From Dictyoglomus sp. NZ13-RE01 (GTDB lineage: Bacteria; Dictyoglomota; Dictyoglomia; Dictyoglomales; Dictyoglomaceae): 64,000 nucleotides of DNA. Shown here in pieces: positions 16,930-26,203 of the stretch. The notes below the pieces were generated by a model. The model was not told the DNA's origin and made no database searches. It worked only from the letters and a program-made list of their open reading frames with translations. Position 1 is the stretch's first letter, and the number at the start of each line of letters is the position of its first letter. The position numbers and the translations under genes are program-made. The stretch is from positions 82,792 through 146,791 of the forward strand of contig NIRF01000003.1 in the NCBI GenBank assembly GCA_002878375.1, written 5' to 3'.

Positions 16930-18661
16930 GGCTCAATTCTCCTTCTTCTAATTGCCAATGGATTAACCTTGCATAAACTCCCTTCTTATTAATTAACTCT
17001 TCATGGGTCCCGTCCTCTACAATTTCTCCTTGATCTAAAACAATTATTCTATCCACCCATCTAATAGTAGACAACCTATGAGCAACTATGAAGGTGGTTT
17101 TTCCTTTTATTAGATTTTCTAAAGCTTCTTGAATCAAAGCTTCCGATTCTGCATCTAAAGCAGAAGTTGCCTCATCTAAGATGATTAATCGAGGATTATG
17201 TAAGATAGTTCTTGCTATAGCAATCCTTTGAGCTTGACCTCCAGAAAGTCCTACTCCTCCTTCTCCTATGATAGTGTTGTATCCATTAGGTAAAGTCATA
17301 ATAAAATCATGAGCTTTTGCCATCTTTGCTGCTTCAATTACCTCATCCAAACTTGCATTTGGTTTACTATATGCAATATTATCTCTTACTGTACCATGAA
17401 AAATAATGGTTTCTTGAGTAACAAAACCAATTTGACTCCTCAAAGAACTTAATTTTACTTCCCTTAAATCGTAGCCATCAATTTTTACCCTACCCAAGGT
17501 AGGATCTATAAAGCGCGGGATAAGATTAACTAAAGATGTCTTTCCTGCCCCACTAATGCCTACTATGGCAACTTTTTCTCCCTCCATTACTCTTAAATTT
17601 ATATTTTTCAAGACCCAATTTTTGTTATCATAGGTAAAATAAACATTCTCAAATTCAACCCTACCCTTTATAGGAGGAAGAACAATTGCATTAGGTATCT
17701 CAACAACATCCTTACCTTGTTCTAAGATCTCAAAAATTCTTTCAAAAGAGGCAGAAGCTTGCTTTATCCCAGAAAAGACCCTTAAAAGAGTTAATGCAGG
17801 ATCAAGAGCCATACCTACATAAGTTAGAAAGGCAATAAATGATCCAATAGTAAGAGTTCCTTGTGCAATCTTTCTACTCCCTAACCATATAAGAAAAACA
17901 ATGGCAAGAGCACTTAGAAAACTTGCAAGAGGAATCTGGGTTGCAGTAAGTTGAACAATTTTTATATTTCTCCAAAAATTCTTTTCATTTTCTTTCTTAA
18001 ACCTGTTTATTTCCTCATTCTCTTTTACAAAAATTCTTACCACTCGAGCACCCTTTATACTTTCCTGAATAATAGTTGTTAAATCTGCAATCTTTCTCTG
18101 AACAGCTAAGGACCATTTCTGTATCTCTTTTCCAATTCCCGAAACTGATAGTGAAAATAAAGGAATAATAATAAGGGTTGCTAAGGCAAGTTCCCATTGA
18201 GAAATGAAAAGAATTATTATAATTCCAGTAAGAAGAATAATAGAATAGAAAAAGTCAGAAAGACTTGATAAAAAAGATGTTTGGATGAGTTGGGTATCTT
18301 GGAGAGTTCTTGATATAAGTTCACTACTTGACCATTTATTAAAATATTCCAAAGATAGATATTGGATCTTTTCAAAAAGTTTGTTTCTTAGATCTGCTAC
18401 TAATCTATGCCCTACAAAGGATAATAAATAAATTTGTCCATATAAAAATAGGCTTCTTAAAAATAGAAGCAAAATTATAATTAGAGCAATACGATTTAAA
18501 GAGGCAATATCTTTTGTTTTTGCGAGCTGATCAATAAGCTCCCCAACAAATTTAGGAGCATATAACTGAGTTGAGTTAACAATCAGTATACATATAAAAC
18601 CGCCCAATAAATAAATCCAGTATCCTTTTAATAAATTAAAAATTTTTTTCCAAAATTTCAT
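16916..18661 (-). CDS. msbA: MsbA-like ABC exporter
   Basis: Homodimeric half-transporter: an N-terminal six-helix membrane domain (about residues 1-310) fused to an ATPase (about 335-581). The ATPase has Walker A GISGAGKTS, signature LSGGQ, Walker B LIILDEATSALD and H-loop VAHRLST. In this operon it most likely flips lipid A or another glycolipid across the inner membrane. General multidrug exporters have the same architecture, so the substrate assignment rests on context. The start overlaps the preceding gene by 26 bases. Confidence 0.85.
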   Translation of the reverse strand: MKFWKKIFNLLKGYWIYLLGGFICILIVNSTQLYAPKFVGELIDQLAKTKDIASLNRIALIIILLLFLRSLFLYGQIYLLSFVGHRLVADLRNKLFEKIQYLSLEYFNKWSSSELISRTLQDTQLIQTSFLSSLSDFFYSIILLTGIIIILFISQWELALATLIIIPLFSLSVSGIGKEIQKWSLAVQRKIADLTTIIQESIKGARVVRIFVKENEEINRFKKENEKNFWRNIKIVQLTATQIPLASFLSALAIVFLIWLGSRKIAQGTLTIGSFIAFLTYVGMALDPALTLLRVFSGIKQASASFERIFEILEQGKDVVEIPNAIVLPPIKGRVEFENVYFTYDNKNWVLKNINLRVMEGEKVAIVGISGAGKTSLVNLIPRFIDPTLGRVKIDGYDLREVKLSSLRSQIGFVTQETIIFHGTVRDNIAYSKPNASLDEVIEAAKMAKAHDFIMTLPNGYNTIIGEGGVGLSGGQAQRIAIARTILHNPRLIILDEATSALDAESEALIQEALENLIKGKTTFIVAHRLSTIRWVDRIIVLDQGEIVEDGTHEELINKKGVYARLIHWQLEEGELSHEKN

Positions 18662-19736
18662 TCAAATCACTCCATATAACCTCTGATGGATTTATTTCCA
18701 TCAGAGGAAAGGTCTCCTCTAAGTCTTTATGCATTTTATAAATGACATTTCTATCATTTAATATATCCAATAGATATTTTAGCACATCCTGAAAATTAAA
18801 TTTACCAACAATCTCCTTTACAATACCTTCTTTATATCTATTTGGAAGAGCCAAATATGGGTTTTTTTTAAGGTAAAAATCAACTAACTTATTTCTAACT
18901 TTTCCCTTTAAGAAATGAGCAATACCTTCTAAAGGCAAGTACTCGGGTCTATGTAAAGGTAAAATTACAAGCATAGGAATTCCGGAGTAGGCAAGCTGTA
19001 TTGTTGTAGTTCCAGGCAAAGTTATACTAAAGAGGATATCTTTTATATCCTCCTCCCAATCTTTCAGTATTTTTATTTCAATAGGCAGATTTTCCATTAT
19101 AGGACTCAATCTTTTCAAGTAATAATTTATTACTTCACTCCTTAGGAATGGAGAAAAAAAGAATGTAAAGGAAAGATTAGGGTAAAATCTATTAATTTCT
19201 TTGATCAAAGCCATATAAAAAGGCAAGTAAAATCTTAATGCATAATCTCTACTACCTGGAAATAACGCAATTTTATTGCTATGAACAGAGAAAGCATTTC
19301 TATTTAGATTCTCAAATCTTAGATCTCCAACACATTTTATCTTTTGAGATAAAAACCTTGAAGAATATACTTTATCAAAGAAGAAATCCCAAAAATATTT
19401 CTTCTCTATATAGGCAATTGAATAGGCATTCCATATTTTACTCAATATACCGTTAAAAAATAAATCTCCCCCTAAATGAAAAACAATAGTTTTTCCCTGT
19501 TTTTTCCTTCTGAAAAGACCATAGTATTCTTCAGGAGTAAAGATTCGTTTAAAGAAATTGAAACTTTCAACAACTTTCTTTTCTTCCCCTGTTGCAAATT
19601 GGCATGGCACTAAGACACAATAAAAATTAGTATCTTTTATCCAATTGAAACTTTTTCTCTTTAGAGTTTTTACTAAAGGATAAAGCCAACCTGCAATCTC
19701 TCCAGGACCGTTAACCAAAAAATAAAAATCATTCAT
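18636..19736 (-). CDS. Second LpxB-like glycosyltransferase, divergent
   Basis: 366 residues with an N-terminal FLVNGPGEIAGWLYP loop (compare GEVSGDLHG of LpxB), a central IALFPGSRDYALR matching the GSR motif of GT19 enzymes, and SITLPGTTTIQLAY where LpxB has LASSGTITLEA. It looks like a diverged LpxB paralogue. It may act on a different lipid or sugar, or be an accessory subunit. Its ATG lies inside the end of lpxB (eight-base overlap), so the two are made together. Confidence 0.75.
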   Translation of the reverse strand: MNDFYFLVNGPGEIAGWLYPLVKTLKRKSFNWIKDTNFYCVLVPCQFATGEEKKVVESFNFFKRIFTPEEYYGLFRRKKQGKTIVFHLGGDLFFNGILSKIWNAYSIAYIEKKYFWDFFFDKVYSSRFLSQKIKCVGDLRFENLNRNAFSVHSNKIALFPGSRDYALRFYLPFYMALIKEINRFYPNLSFTFFFSPFLRSEVINYYLKRLSPIMENLPIEIKILKDWEEDIKDILFSITLPGTTTIQLAYSGIPMLVILPLHRPEYLPLEGIAHFLKGKVRNKLVDFYLKKNPYLALPNRYKEGIVKEIVGKFNFQDVLKYLLDILNDRNVIYKMHKDLEETFPLMEINPSEVIWSDLNEILEKNF

Positions 19737-20826
19737 AGGCTCTACTTATAATAAATTTAGCTATTTTATCAAGAACTCCTTCCTCTCCAAGAGTACTCCT
19801 TATCTCCCCAAGCTCCCTTATCATATTCTCCCTTTTATTAGGATTTTTCAGAAATTCTTCCACATCCGTAATAATCTTTTTAATATTAAACTTCTGAATA
19901 TACTCAGGATATATTTCCTTTCCAGCCAAAATATTAGGTAAAGATATGTATTTGTGATGAACAAGCCTTTTAGCAATCATATAAGTTATAAAAGAGGTTT
20001 TGTAGAATACAAATAGTGGAGAAAGAAGAAGAGTTGCCTCAAGAGTTATGGTGCCAGAAGAGGCAAGCCCCAAGCTTATCCTCTGCAAAGCTGAATAGCT
20101 TTGTTTTCCAGAAATTACCTCAATATCTATATTTTTATCCATAAACTTCTCAATCAAAGGTTTAAATTTATCGGAGGATATAGGTAGAATAAATTTAAAT
20201 CCTTGCTTAGAAAAATGATCCGCAATATTCATAAATAGAGGCATTAGACTTTTTATCTCATGTTTTCTACTTCCAGGAAATAACCCTATAAGATTTTCTT
20301 CTCTTTCTCTCCTTTCTAATCCCGATAAATAATCTACTAAGGGATGTCCAAAATAAACTATGTTATCAGTATAGTTTTTGTAAAGAGAATATTCTTGAGG
20401 AAATGTTGCTATTATCCAGGTAATATGTTCCGCTATCTCTTTTACTTTATCCTTATTTCCCCATAACCAATATTGGGGAGCAAAATAGTAAATAGTAGGA
20501 ATATCAAGTTTTTTTGCTATTTTGGCTAAGAGTACGTTAAAGCCTTGAAAATCAATAAGAATAAGTAAATCTGGTTTTTCTTCCCTTAAAATCCTTTCAA
20601 GCCTTTTTAGCAAAAATAGAAATTTGGGAATGTAAGGAAGCGGTTCTACAAAACCAATAGTGCTATACTCCGTAACATCATCTATTATTTCAACCCCCTC
20701 TTCCCTCATCCTGCTTCCACCTAAGCCGAAAAAGTAAATGTTAGGATTGTATTTTTTTAAGGTTCTAACCAAATAAGAACCATGCAAATCCCCAGATACT
20801 TCTCCTACCGAAAACATTATCTTCAT
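19729..20826 (-). CDS. lpxB: Lipid-A-disaccharide synthase
   Basis: GT19 glycosyltransferase joining UDP-2,3-diacylglucosamine and lipid X at the inner face of the membrane. Motifs: FSVGEVSGDLHG at the N-terminus, IDFQGFN, YYFAPQYWLWG, LFPGSRKHEI and LASSGTITLEA, all typical of true LpxB. The ATG at 20826 is placed after GGAGG and overlaps the lpxA stop (ATGA); a TTG five codons upstream lies in the ribosome site. 365 residues is the usual length. The upstream hydrolase (LpxH/I) and LpxK are not in this window. Confidence 0.94.
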   Translation of the reverse strand: MKIMFSVGEVSGDLHGSYLVRTLKKYNPNIYFFGLGGSRMREEGVEIIDDVTEYSTIGFVEPLPYIPKFLFLLKRLERILREEKPDLLILIDFQGFNVLLAKIAKKLDIPTIYYFAPQYWLWGNKDKVKEIAEHITWIIATFPQEYSLYKNYTDNIVYFGHPLVDYLSGLERREREENLIGLFPGSRKHEIKSLMPLFMNIADHFSKQGFKFILPISSDKFKPLIEKFMDKNIDIEVISGKQSYSALQRISLGLASSGTITLEATLLLSPLFVFYKTSFITYMIAKRLVHHKYISLPNILAGKEIYPEYIQKFNIKKIITDVEEFLKNPNKRENMIRELGEIRSTLGEEGVLDKIAKFIISRAYE

Positions 20827-21614
20827 TCTTCTTCCCTCCAAGATGAAGCGGTAATGCCTCTTTTTGATCCCTTCACAAAATTTACTATTTCTTTAGCAGA
20901 TTCATCCTCATACTTTAATAATTCTTCAAGCCTTTTTTCAAAGGGTAGATTTGAATAAAGTATATGGAAAAGTTTTTTAATAAGATTTCTTTTCTCTAAG
21001 GGATAATTTGATCTTTTCAAGCCAACAGTATTTATTCCATAAACTCTGGCAGGGTTTCCATCTGCAAGAGCATATGGAGGTATATCTTTGACTATCTTTG
21101 AGGATGCCCCCACCATAGCAAGTTTTCCAATTCTAACAAACTGGTGGATACCAACGAGCCCACTGATAAAAGCTTGATCATCGATCTCTACATATCCTGC
21201 AATTTGAGTGGCATTGGCAATTATTACTTTTCGCCCTAATTTTACATTATGGGCTAAATGGGAATAAGCCATAATATAGCAATCATCTCCTACTATAGTA
21301 GCAGTTCCTTCCCCACTCGCCCTATGTAATACACAATATTCTCTAATAGTTACATTATTTCCTATGATTAGATAGCTCTTTTCTCCTTTGAAATTAATAT
21401 CTTGAGGAACATCCCCTAATATTGCTCCAGAATGTATATGACAGTTTTCCCCAATAATTGTCCCCTCTTTAATAACTACCCCACTTTCAATTATTGTATT
21501 TTTACCAATCCTTACATTCCTTTCTATTATCGAAAAGGGACCAATAATAACATTTTCTCCTATCTCGGCGGAAGGATGAACAAAAGAAAGGTTTTTATGC
21601 TCCTCCCAAAGCAA
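20823..21614 (-). CDS. lpxA: UDP-N-acetylglucosamine acyltransferase
   Basis: First enzyme of lipid A synthesis: transfers a 3-hydroxyacyl chain from ACP to O3 of UDP-GlcNAc. Left-handed beta helix from hexapeptide repeats (IGENVIIGPF and so on) over about residues 10-190, then a C-terminal helical domain. The catalytic His is in MAYSHLAHNVKLG. I place the start at TTG 21614, ten bases after AGGAGG; a GTG at 21626 overlaps that ribosome site. Homology begins at SFVHPSAEIG, so the exact start is uncertain. It overlaps the end of fabZ. Confidence 0.92.
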   Translation of the reverse strand: MLWEEHKNLSFVHPSAEIGENVIIGPFSIIERNVRIGKNTIIESGVVIKEGTIIGENCHIHSGAILGDVPQDINFKGEKSYLIIGNNVTIREYCVLHRASGEGTATIVGDDCYIMAYSHLAHNVKLGRKVIIANATQIAGYVEIDDQAFISGLVGIHQFVRIGKLAMVGASSKIVKDIPPYALADGNPARVYGINTVGLKRSNYPLEKRNLIKKLFHILYSNLPFEKRLEELLKYEDESAKEIVNFVKGSKRGITASSWREEE

Positions 21615-22023
21615 GTGTAATCTCACCTCCTGCTACTACCTCATCCCCTACTTTAGCTACGCCGTCAAACTTAAATATGTTCTTAAGGCTTTTTTTAAGA
21701 GTTACTTCTAAGGTTAGCACATCTCCTGGGGTTACTTGTTTTCTAAATTTTACTCCATCCACTCCTGTCAAATATGCTATATATTTCTTTCCCTCTTCCC
21801 CAAAGGATAAAAACAAAAGGATACCTGCGGACTGAGCTAAAGCCTCAATTATTAATACTCCAGGGAAAATAGGATATTCAGGGAAGTGTCCTTGAAAAAT
21901 CTGTTCATTGTAAGATACATTTTTAATTGTTTTTATGCTTTCACCCTTCTTAAATTCTATAACCCTATCCACCATTAAAAAAGGATATCTATGAGGTAAT
22001 ATCTTTAAAATATCCACATTCAT
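21595..22023 (-). CDS. fabZ: 3-hydroxyacyl-ACP dehydratase
   Basis: Hot-dog-fold dehydratase of fatty acid synthesis, competing with LpxA for 3-hydroxyacyl-ACP. The family signature LPHRYPFLMVDRV is at residues 9-21 with the catalytic His, and FPGVLIIEALAQSAG carries the conserved Glu. 142 residues. ATGA overlap with the lpxC stop. Its place between lpxC and lpxA is the common arrangement balancing phospholipid and lipid A precursor supply. Confidence 0.95.
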   Translation of the reverse strand: MNVDILKILPHRYPFLMVDRVIEFKKGESIKTIKNVSYNEQIFQGHFPEYPIFPGVLIIEALAQSAGILLFLSFGEEGKKYIAYLTGVDGVKFRKQVTPGDVLTLEVTLKKSLKNIFKFDGVAKVGDEVVAGGEITLALGGA

Positions 22024-22847
22024 TCCTTATTACTCCCCCTAAAGAACTCTTTTAGTCTTCTAACCATCTTAATATGAAGAGTATGACCTGAGGAAAGAGC
22101 AAAAATGTGAGCATTTAAATACCTTCCAAGCAAGCAAAAATCACCAATAATATCCAAAATTTTATGTCTTACAGGTTCATCCTCAAATCTTTCTTTATTC
22201 ACATACCCTTCTTTCCCAACAAGAACAGCATTTTCTAAGCTTGCTCCCTTTATCAGTCCATTCTTTTCAAGTTCTTCCAATTCATACCAAAAACCAAAAG
22301 TTCTTGCAGGTGCAATATCTTTTTCATATTTATCAAGATCAAAAAATTCGTATCTTTGCCACAGAATAGGTGTTCCCGGAAAGGAAAGTACGCAGTGAAT
22401 CTTAAAAGAATTAGAGGGAAACAGGATGATCATTCCTTTGCCTTCTTTTTCTACTAACGGAAAATCTAAAGAAAAATAATCTATAGGTGCTTTCTGTACC
22501 TCTATTCCTGAATTTTTAATAGCTTCTATCCAAGGAAAAGAACTTCCATCAAGAATGGGTATCTCATCACCTTCCACAAGAACATATAAATTTGTTATTC
22601 TTAAGGAATAAAGAGCAGAAAGAAGATGCTCAATAGTTAAAATTTCTATACCATTATATCCTAAACTTACATTTCTTTTAGTATCCACTACATAATCAGC
22701 TAAAGCTGGAATTTGGCAATTATTTTTTATAAAGATTATTCCTTTGTTTTCCTCGGATGGGATAAGAGTAATCCTCGAAAATTTACCTGTATGAAGACCT
22801 ACGCCTTCTATAGTAATTTCTCTCTTAATTGTTCTTTGAAATTCCAT
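22020..22847 (-). CDS. lpxC: UDP-3-O-acyl-N-acetylglucosamine deacetylase
   Basis: Zinc amidase catalysing the committed step of lipid A synthesis. Zinc ligands are visible as His in TIEHLLSAL and in VRHKILDIIGD (HKxxDxxGD). The late His is in SSGHTLHIK. EGVGLHTG at the N-terminus is typical. 275 residues, standalone (not fused to FabZ). Start TAATG-coupled to lpxD. Confidence 0.95.
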   Translation of the reverse strand: MEFQRTIKREITIEGVGLHTGKFSRITLIPSEENKGIIFIKNNCQIPALADYVVDTKRNVSLGYNGIEILTIEHLLSALYSLRITNLYVLVEGDEIPILDGSSFPWIEAIKNSGIEVQKAPIDYFSLDFPLVEKEGKGMIILFPSNSFKIHCVLSFPGTPILWQRYEFFDLDKYEKDIAPARTFGFWYELEELEKNGLIKGASLENAVLVGKEGYVNKERFEDEPVRHKILDIIGDFCLLGRYLNAHIFALSSGHTLHIKMVRRLKEFFRGSNKE

Positions 22848-23827
22848 TATAACTTTTTAAGTTTCTCCCAAATTTCAGGAAGTTTTTTCAAGATAGCCTG
22901 TATCTTTAATTCTTCAGAATGGGGTCTTGCGGGAAATCCAGAAACTACTAAGTTATCTGGTATGTCCTTTGTAACACCTGTTCTTGCAAGTATTACTACA
23001 TTATTTCCAACTTTTACATGATCAGAAACTCCACTCTGTCCTGCAATGATTACATTGTTACCAATAGAACTACTTCCAGCAACCCCACTCTGTCCTACAA
23101 TAATGCAATTTTCTCCAATTTTAACATTATGGGCAATAGTAACTAAATTGTCTATTTTTGTGCCTTTTCCAATTACTGTCTCATCTATGGTTCCTCTATC
23201 GATGGTACAATTTGCTCCAATCTCTACATCATCCTCAATAATAACCTTTCCAATATGAGGAATTTTTACATGATTATTACCATCCCAAACATATCCAAAA
23301 CCATCACTTCCTATAACACTTCCCGAATGTATTATTACATTATTTCCTATGATACAATGGTCATAGATAGATACGTTCGGATAAATAGTAACATTACTTC
23401 CTATTATTACATCATTACCAATAGTGACATGGGGATAAATTTTTGTGTTATCTCCTATTATCACATTGTTACCAATAACTGTATAAGCTCCAATACCTAC
23501 ATCTTTCCCAATCTTTACATTTTCACCCAATATACTTGTGGGGTGGATATGGGAGGGGAAAAAGTGCCAGTCAAAGTATCTTAAAATCTTGGCAAAGGCG
23601 AGTTTTGGATTATCCACTAATACAAGAGATTTTTCTGAAGAATAAGATATCTTAGGGATAACCATCGCCTTTGCCTTACTTTTTTCACCATCTTTTATGC
23701 TCTTCTCTTCAAAGACAAAAATTAGATCCCTTTCCCCTGCCCTATCCCATGTAGAAACCTTCTCTATCCACAGATCTTCTCCCCTCAATTCTCCCCCTAT
23801 AATCTCAGCAATCTCTCTAAGCCACAT
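22847..23827 (-). CDS. lpxD: UDP-3-O-(3-hydroxyacyl)glucosamine N-acyltransferase
   Basis: Adds the N-linked acyl chain to the LpxC product. An N-terminal uridine-binding domain (about 1-95) is followed by a long left-handed beta helix of hexapeptide repeats (about 96-300). The catalytic His is in [12 protein letters not shown], and a C-terminal helix closes the chain. 326 residues. The repeats make the DNA at 23030-23560 look tandemly repetitive. Start ATG with GAGGGGTG, ten bases downstream of the ompH-like gene. Confidence 0.95.
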   Translation of the reverse strand: MWLREIAEIIGGELRGEDLWIEKVSTWDRAGERDLIFVFEEKSIKDGEKSKAKAMVIPKISYSSEKSLVLVDNPKLAFAKILRYFDWHFFPSHIHPTSILGENVKIGKDVGIGAYTVIGNNVIIGDNTKIYPHVTIGNDVIIGSNVTIYPNVSIYDHCIIGNNVIIHSGSVIGSDGFGYVWDGNNHVKIPHIGKVIIEDDVEIGANCTIDRGTIDETVIGKGTKIDNLVTIAHNVKIGENCIIVGQSGVAGSSSIGNNVIIAGQSGVSDHVKVGNNVVILARTGVTKDIPDNLVVSGFPARPHSEELKIQAILKKLPEIWEKLKKL

Positions 23828-23837
23828 TTACACCCCT

Positions 23838-24260
23838 CTACTTATTAAGATTATTCAAAACATCCTTGGTTATGTCTACTCCTCCCCAAACTCTCGCTCC
23901 CTTTTCCAAAACTACAGATAAATTTTTGCTTTTTGCTACCTTTTCAACCTCAGCTAATATCTTCTTTCTCAGACTATCTCTAATCTTAGATACTAAATCA
24001 CCCAACTCCTTTTCTTTGTCTGATTTTAGCTTATTTAAATCTTTTTCACTTAAACCCTTCTTTTTTGCATCCTCAATAATTTTATTTATCTCTGTTTGCT
24101 TCTGCTGAATCTGAACTTGCATATTCTTCGTCTCTTTATATTCACTGAAAACTTTAAGATAATCCACATATCCAATACTGTTGTTCTGAGAAAGAACAAA
24201 GGATAAAATTCCCATTAAGACAGAAAGAGAAAAAAGAACAAGTAAAATAATTTTTCTCAT
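23838..24260 (-). CDS. OmpH/Skp family periplasmic chaperone (copy 1)
   Basis: 140 residues: N-terminal signal peptide (about 1-24), then a long helical, Lys/Glu-rich coiled-coil hairpin typical of Skp, ending in a conserved strand region VVLEKGARVWGGVDITKDV. Skp holds unfolded outer-membrane proteins on their way to BamA. It shares its C-terminal strand motif (VWGGVDIT) with the next copy, so this is a tandem duplication. Confidence 0.88.
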   Translation of the reverse strand: MRKIILLVLFSLSVLMGILSFVLSQNNSIGYVDYLKVFSEYKETKNMQVQIQQKQTEINKIIEDAKKKGLSEKDLNKLKSDKEKELGDLVSKIRDSLRKKILAEVEKVAKSKNLSVVLEKGARVWGGVDITKDVLNNLNK

Positions 24261-24271
24261 ATAGTATCACC

Positions 24272-24712
24272 CTACTTTTTGCCAGTAAGTTGAGAAATAA
24301 CTTTATCTGTTATATCTACTCCACCCCAAACTACCGCATTCTTATCTAAAACTACACTATACCCCTCTTTTTTAGCTAAATCTGAAAAGGCATTCTCAAC
24401 ATCTTTCATTAAAGCATCTACTGCTTGTTTATATGGGAGAAGCTCCTTATCATACTGATCTGCTAATTTTTTAATCTCATCTTGAGATTTTCCTTGCTTT
24501 TGAGCTTCTTGTAGTTTTGAAAGTCTTGTATTGTATTCCTGTTGTAACTTAGTATATGCATTGAATAGAGGTGTATAACTTTGAATAATCTTCTGTTGAT
24601 CCACATAAGCAATCTTAACTATAGCTGTTGTTTGAGCATTTACAAATTTTAACCCTACAAAAAGAAAGACAAAAGATAAAACTAAAATCAAACCTACTAA
24701 ATACCTTTTCAT
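24272..24712 (-). CDS. OmpH/Skp family periplasmic chaperone (copy 2)
   Basis: 146 residues with a signal peptide (about 1-27, ending VNAQT), an amphipathic coiled coil, and the C-terminal VVLDKNAVVWGGVDIT strand segment shared with copy 1. The ATG is preceded by TAGGAGGTAAAG. Lies between the second Omp85 gene and lpxD, the usual place for skp in diderms (bamA-skp-lpxD). Confidence 0.88.
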   Translation of the reverse strand: MKRYLVGLILVLSFVFLFVGLKFVNAQTTAIVKIAYVDQQKIIQSYTPLFNAYTKLQQEYNTRLSKLQEAQKQGKSQDEIKKLADQYDKELLPYKQAVDALMKDVENAFSDLAKKEGYSVVLDKNAVVWGGVDITDKVISQLTGKK

Positions 24713-24734
24713 CTTCTTTACCTCCTAAAATTTT

Positions 24735-26201
24735 TTAAAAATTATATGTTGCTGAAAACTCTAAGTGCGTTGCTCCCTTATAGGTAATTGAAGAATTTAA
24801 CAGCAAATTATCCTTCTTCCATAACCAATTAAGGGTACCAAGTAAATTTACCTGAATATCATTTATGTTACTTATTTCTCGCCATCTTAAATTACTCTCA
24901 CCTCCTATTCCTAAGAACATATAGCTATCCTTAAAGACTGGAAAACCGTAAGAAAGTTTTATATAAAAACCTTCCTTCTCCAAAGCATTGCCGATTATAT
25001 AATTTACATAACCTTGAAGAGATAATATCCTCTCCTCAAGCTCCTCTCCGTAGCTCCAATAACTTTCAAAAGAAAATCCTATATTTGAATAATTCTCTGT
25101 AGAGCCTCCTCCTGCAAATTGAACCATTAAATTTTCCTTATCCCCTTTAGTATATAAATAGTCCCTTTTAACCAGATTATTTCTCTCTAAGGAGAAATCC
25201 AGATATTTGTTTCCATCTTGAAAGTTTAAATTATATCCTATCTCTGCATAAAGGCTATTTGAAAATTCTTTTCTAAAAGATAAAGAAAGATAGCTGTTAG
25301 AGACTTTGAGATTAAAGGGATAATATTGCCATGAAAGAACATATGAAGGTATCCGATCCTTGGATATCATGGTAGAAAAAGAAATCAATCCTAAATTTGA
25401 GTTAAAAAGTTTATAATCCATTAAAAGATTTAATGGAGAAGAGAATGTTAAGTTTACCGAGTTATTATAAAGAGGTTCCAAATAAAGATGAATAATACTC
25501 CCATCATTTTCTATATCAATCTTATAGCTAACTTTTAAGGGGATATTTCTTTTCTCCAAAATCTGGTTCTCCACATCTATCTTATTAACATTAAAATCTC
25601 CACCAATCCTAAGGTCTATCTCTTTTAGTATCTCATATTCCCTCTGATTTTTTGTTTCATAAACAATATCTTTTATGGGTGGAAGCTCTTCCCAATAGAA
25701 GTAAAGAACATTATCCTTAAAGGAGAAAGTAGGAGATGTTTTTAGTATATATCCTTTATCTTTATAGAGTTTGATAATTGTCTTAATATCTTCTTCTACA
25801 TTCTCCTTTATGAAAAAACCGCCTTCTTTTGAACCGATTTTATTAAGAATTTCATCAACATTAAGCTGTCTTATGCTTGGAAATTGAATCTTACTAATCA
25901 CAGGAAATTCTTTTACCTCAATTATTAATTCATACCCACCATCTAACTTGTTTAGGGAATATTTTACACTTTCAAATATTTTTAATTCCTCAATTTTTTT
26001 GATATTTGCTTCAATATCCTCCAATGTAACCTTCTGAAAGGGCTTTATAGTTAAAAGATCTGATATCTTCGAGTAAGGTGTATATTTTAATCCCTTAAAA
26101 ACAATTCCCTGAATAAGATATTCTTCTGCAAAGGCAAAATTTATGATCCCTATTAACAAAACTAAAATAAATATGACTCTTCTCAACTTCTTTCCCTCCA
26201 T
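24735..26201 (-). CDS. Second Omp85-family protein (short BamA/TamA-like)
   Basis: 488 residues from ATG 26201. A signal peptide (about 1-24) is followed by two to three POTRA-like units (starting YLIQGIVFKGLKY, VISKIQFPSIRQL and possibly IKDIVYETKNQRE). The remaining 240 or so residues are alternating strands ending LEFSATYNF, with a terminal Phe as in outer-membrane barrels. The organisation resembles TamA (three POTRAs) more than BamA. It follows bamA directly, with TamB one gene further upstream, so a TamA-like role is plausible. A longer start (26240) would overlap bamA and has no ribosome site. Confidence 0.78.
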   Translation of the reverse strand: MEGKKLRRVIFILVLLIGIINFAFAEEYLIQGIVFKGLKYTPYSKISDLLTIKPFQKVTLEDIEANIKKIEELKIFESVKYSLNKLDGGYELIIEVKEFPVISKIQFPSIRQLNVDEILNKIGSKEGGFFIKENVEEDIKTIIKLYKDKGYILKTSPTFSFKDNVLYFYWEELPPIKDIVYETKNQREYEILKEIDLRIGGDFNVNKIDVENQILEKRNIPLKVSYKIDIENDGSIIHLYLEPLYNNSVNLTFSSPLNLLMDYKLFNSNLGLISFSTMISKDRIPSYVLSWQYYPFNLKVSNSYLSLSFRKEFSNSLYAEIGYNLNFQDGNKYLDFSLERNNLVKRDYLYTKGDKENLMVQFAGGGSTENYSNIGFSFESYWSYGEELEERILSLQGYVNYIIGNALEKEGFYIKLSYGFPVFKDSYMFLGIGGESNLRWREISNINDIQVNLLGTLNWLWKKDNLLLNSSITYKGATHLEFSATYNF

Positions 26202-26203
26202 TC

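Noticed and set aside
23030-23560. DNA that looks tandemly repetitive, with long antisense reading frames
   Set aside because: It encodes the hexapeptide repeats of LpxD; the periodicity is the protein's, and the antisense frames are Ile/Tyr/Asn-rich shadows without ribosome sites.
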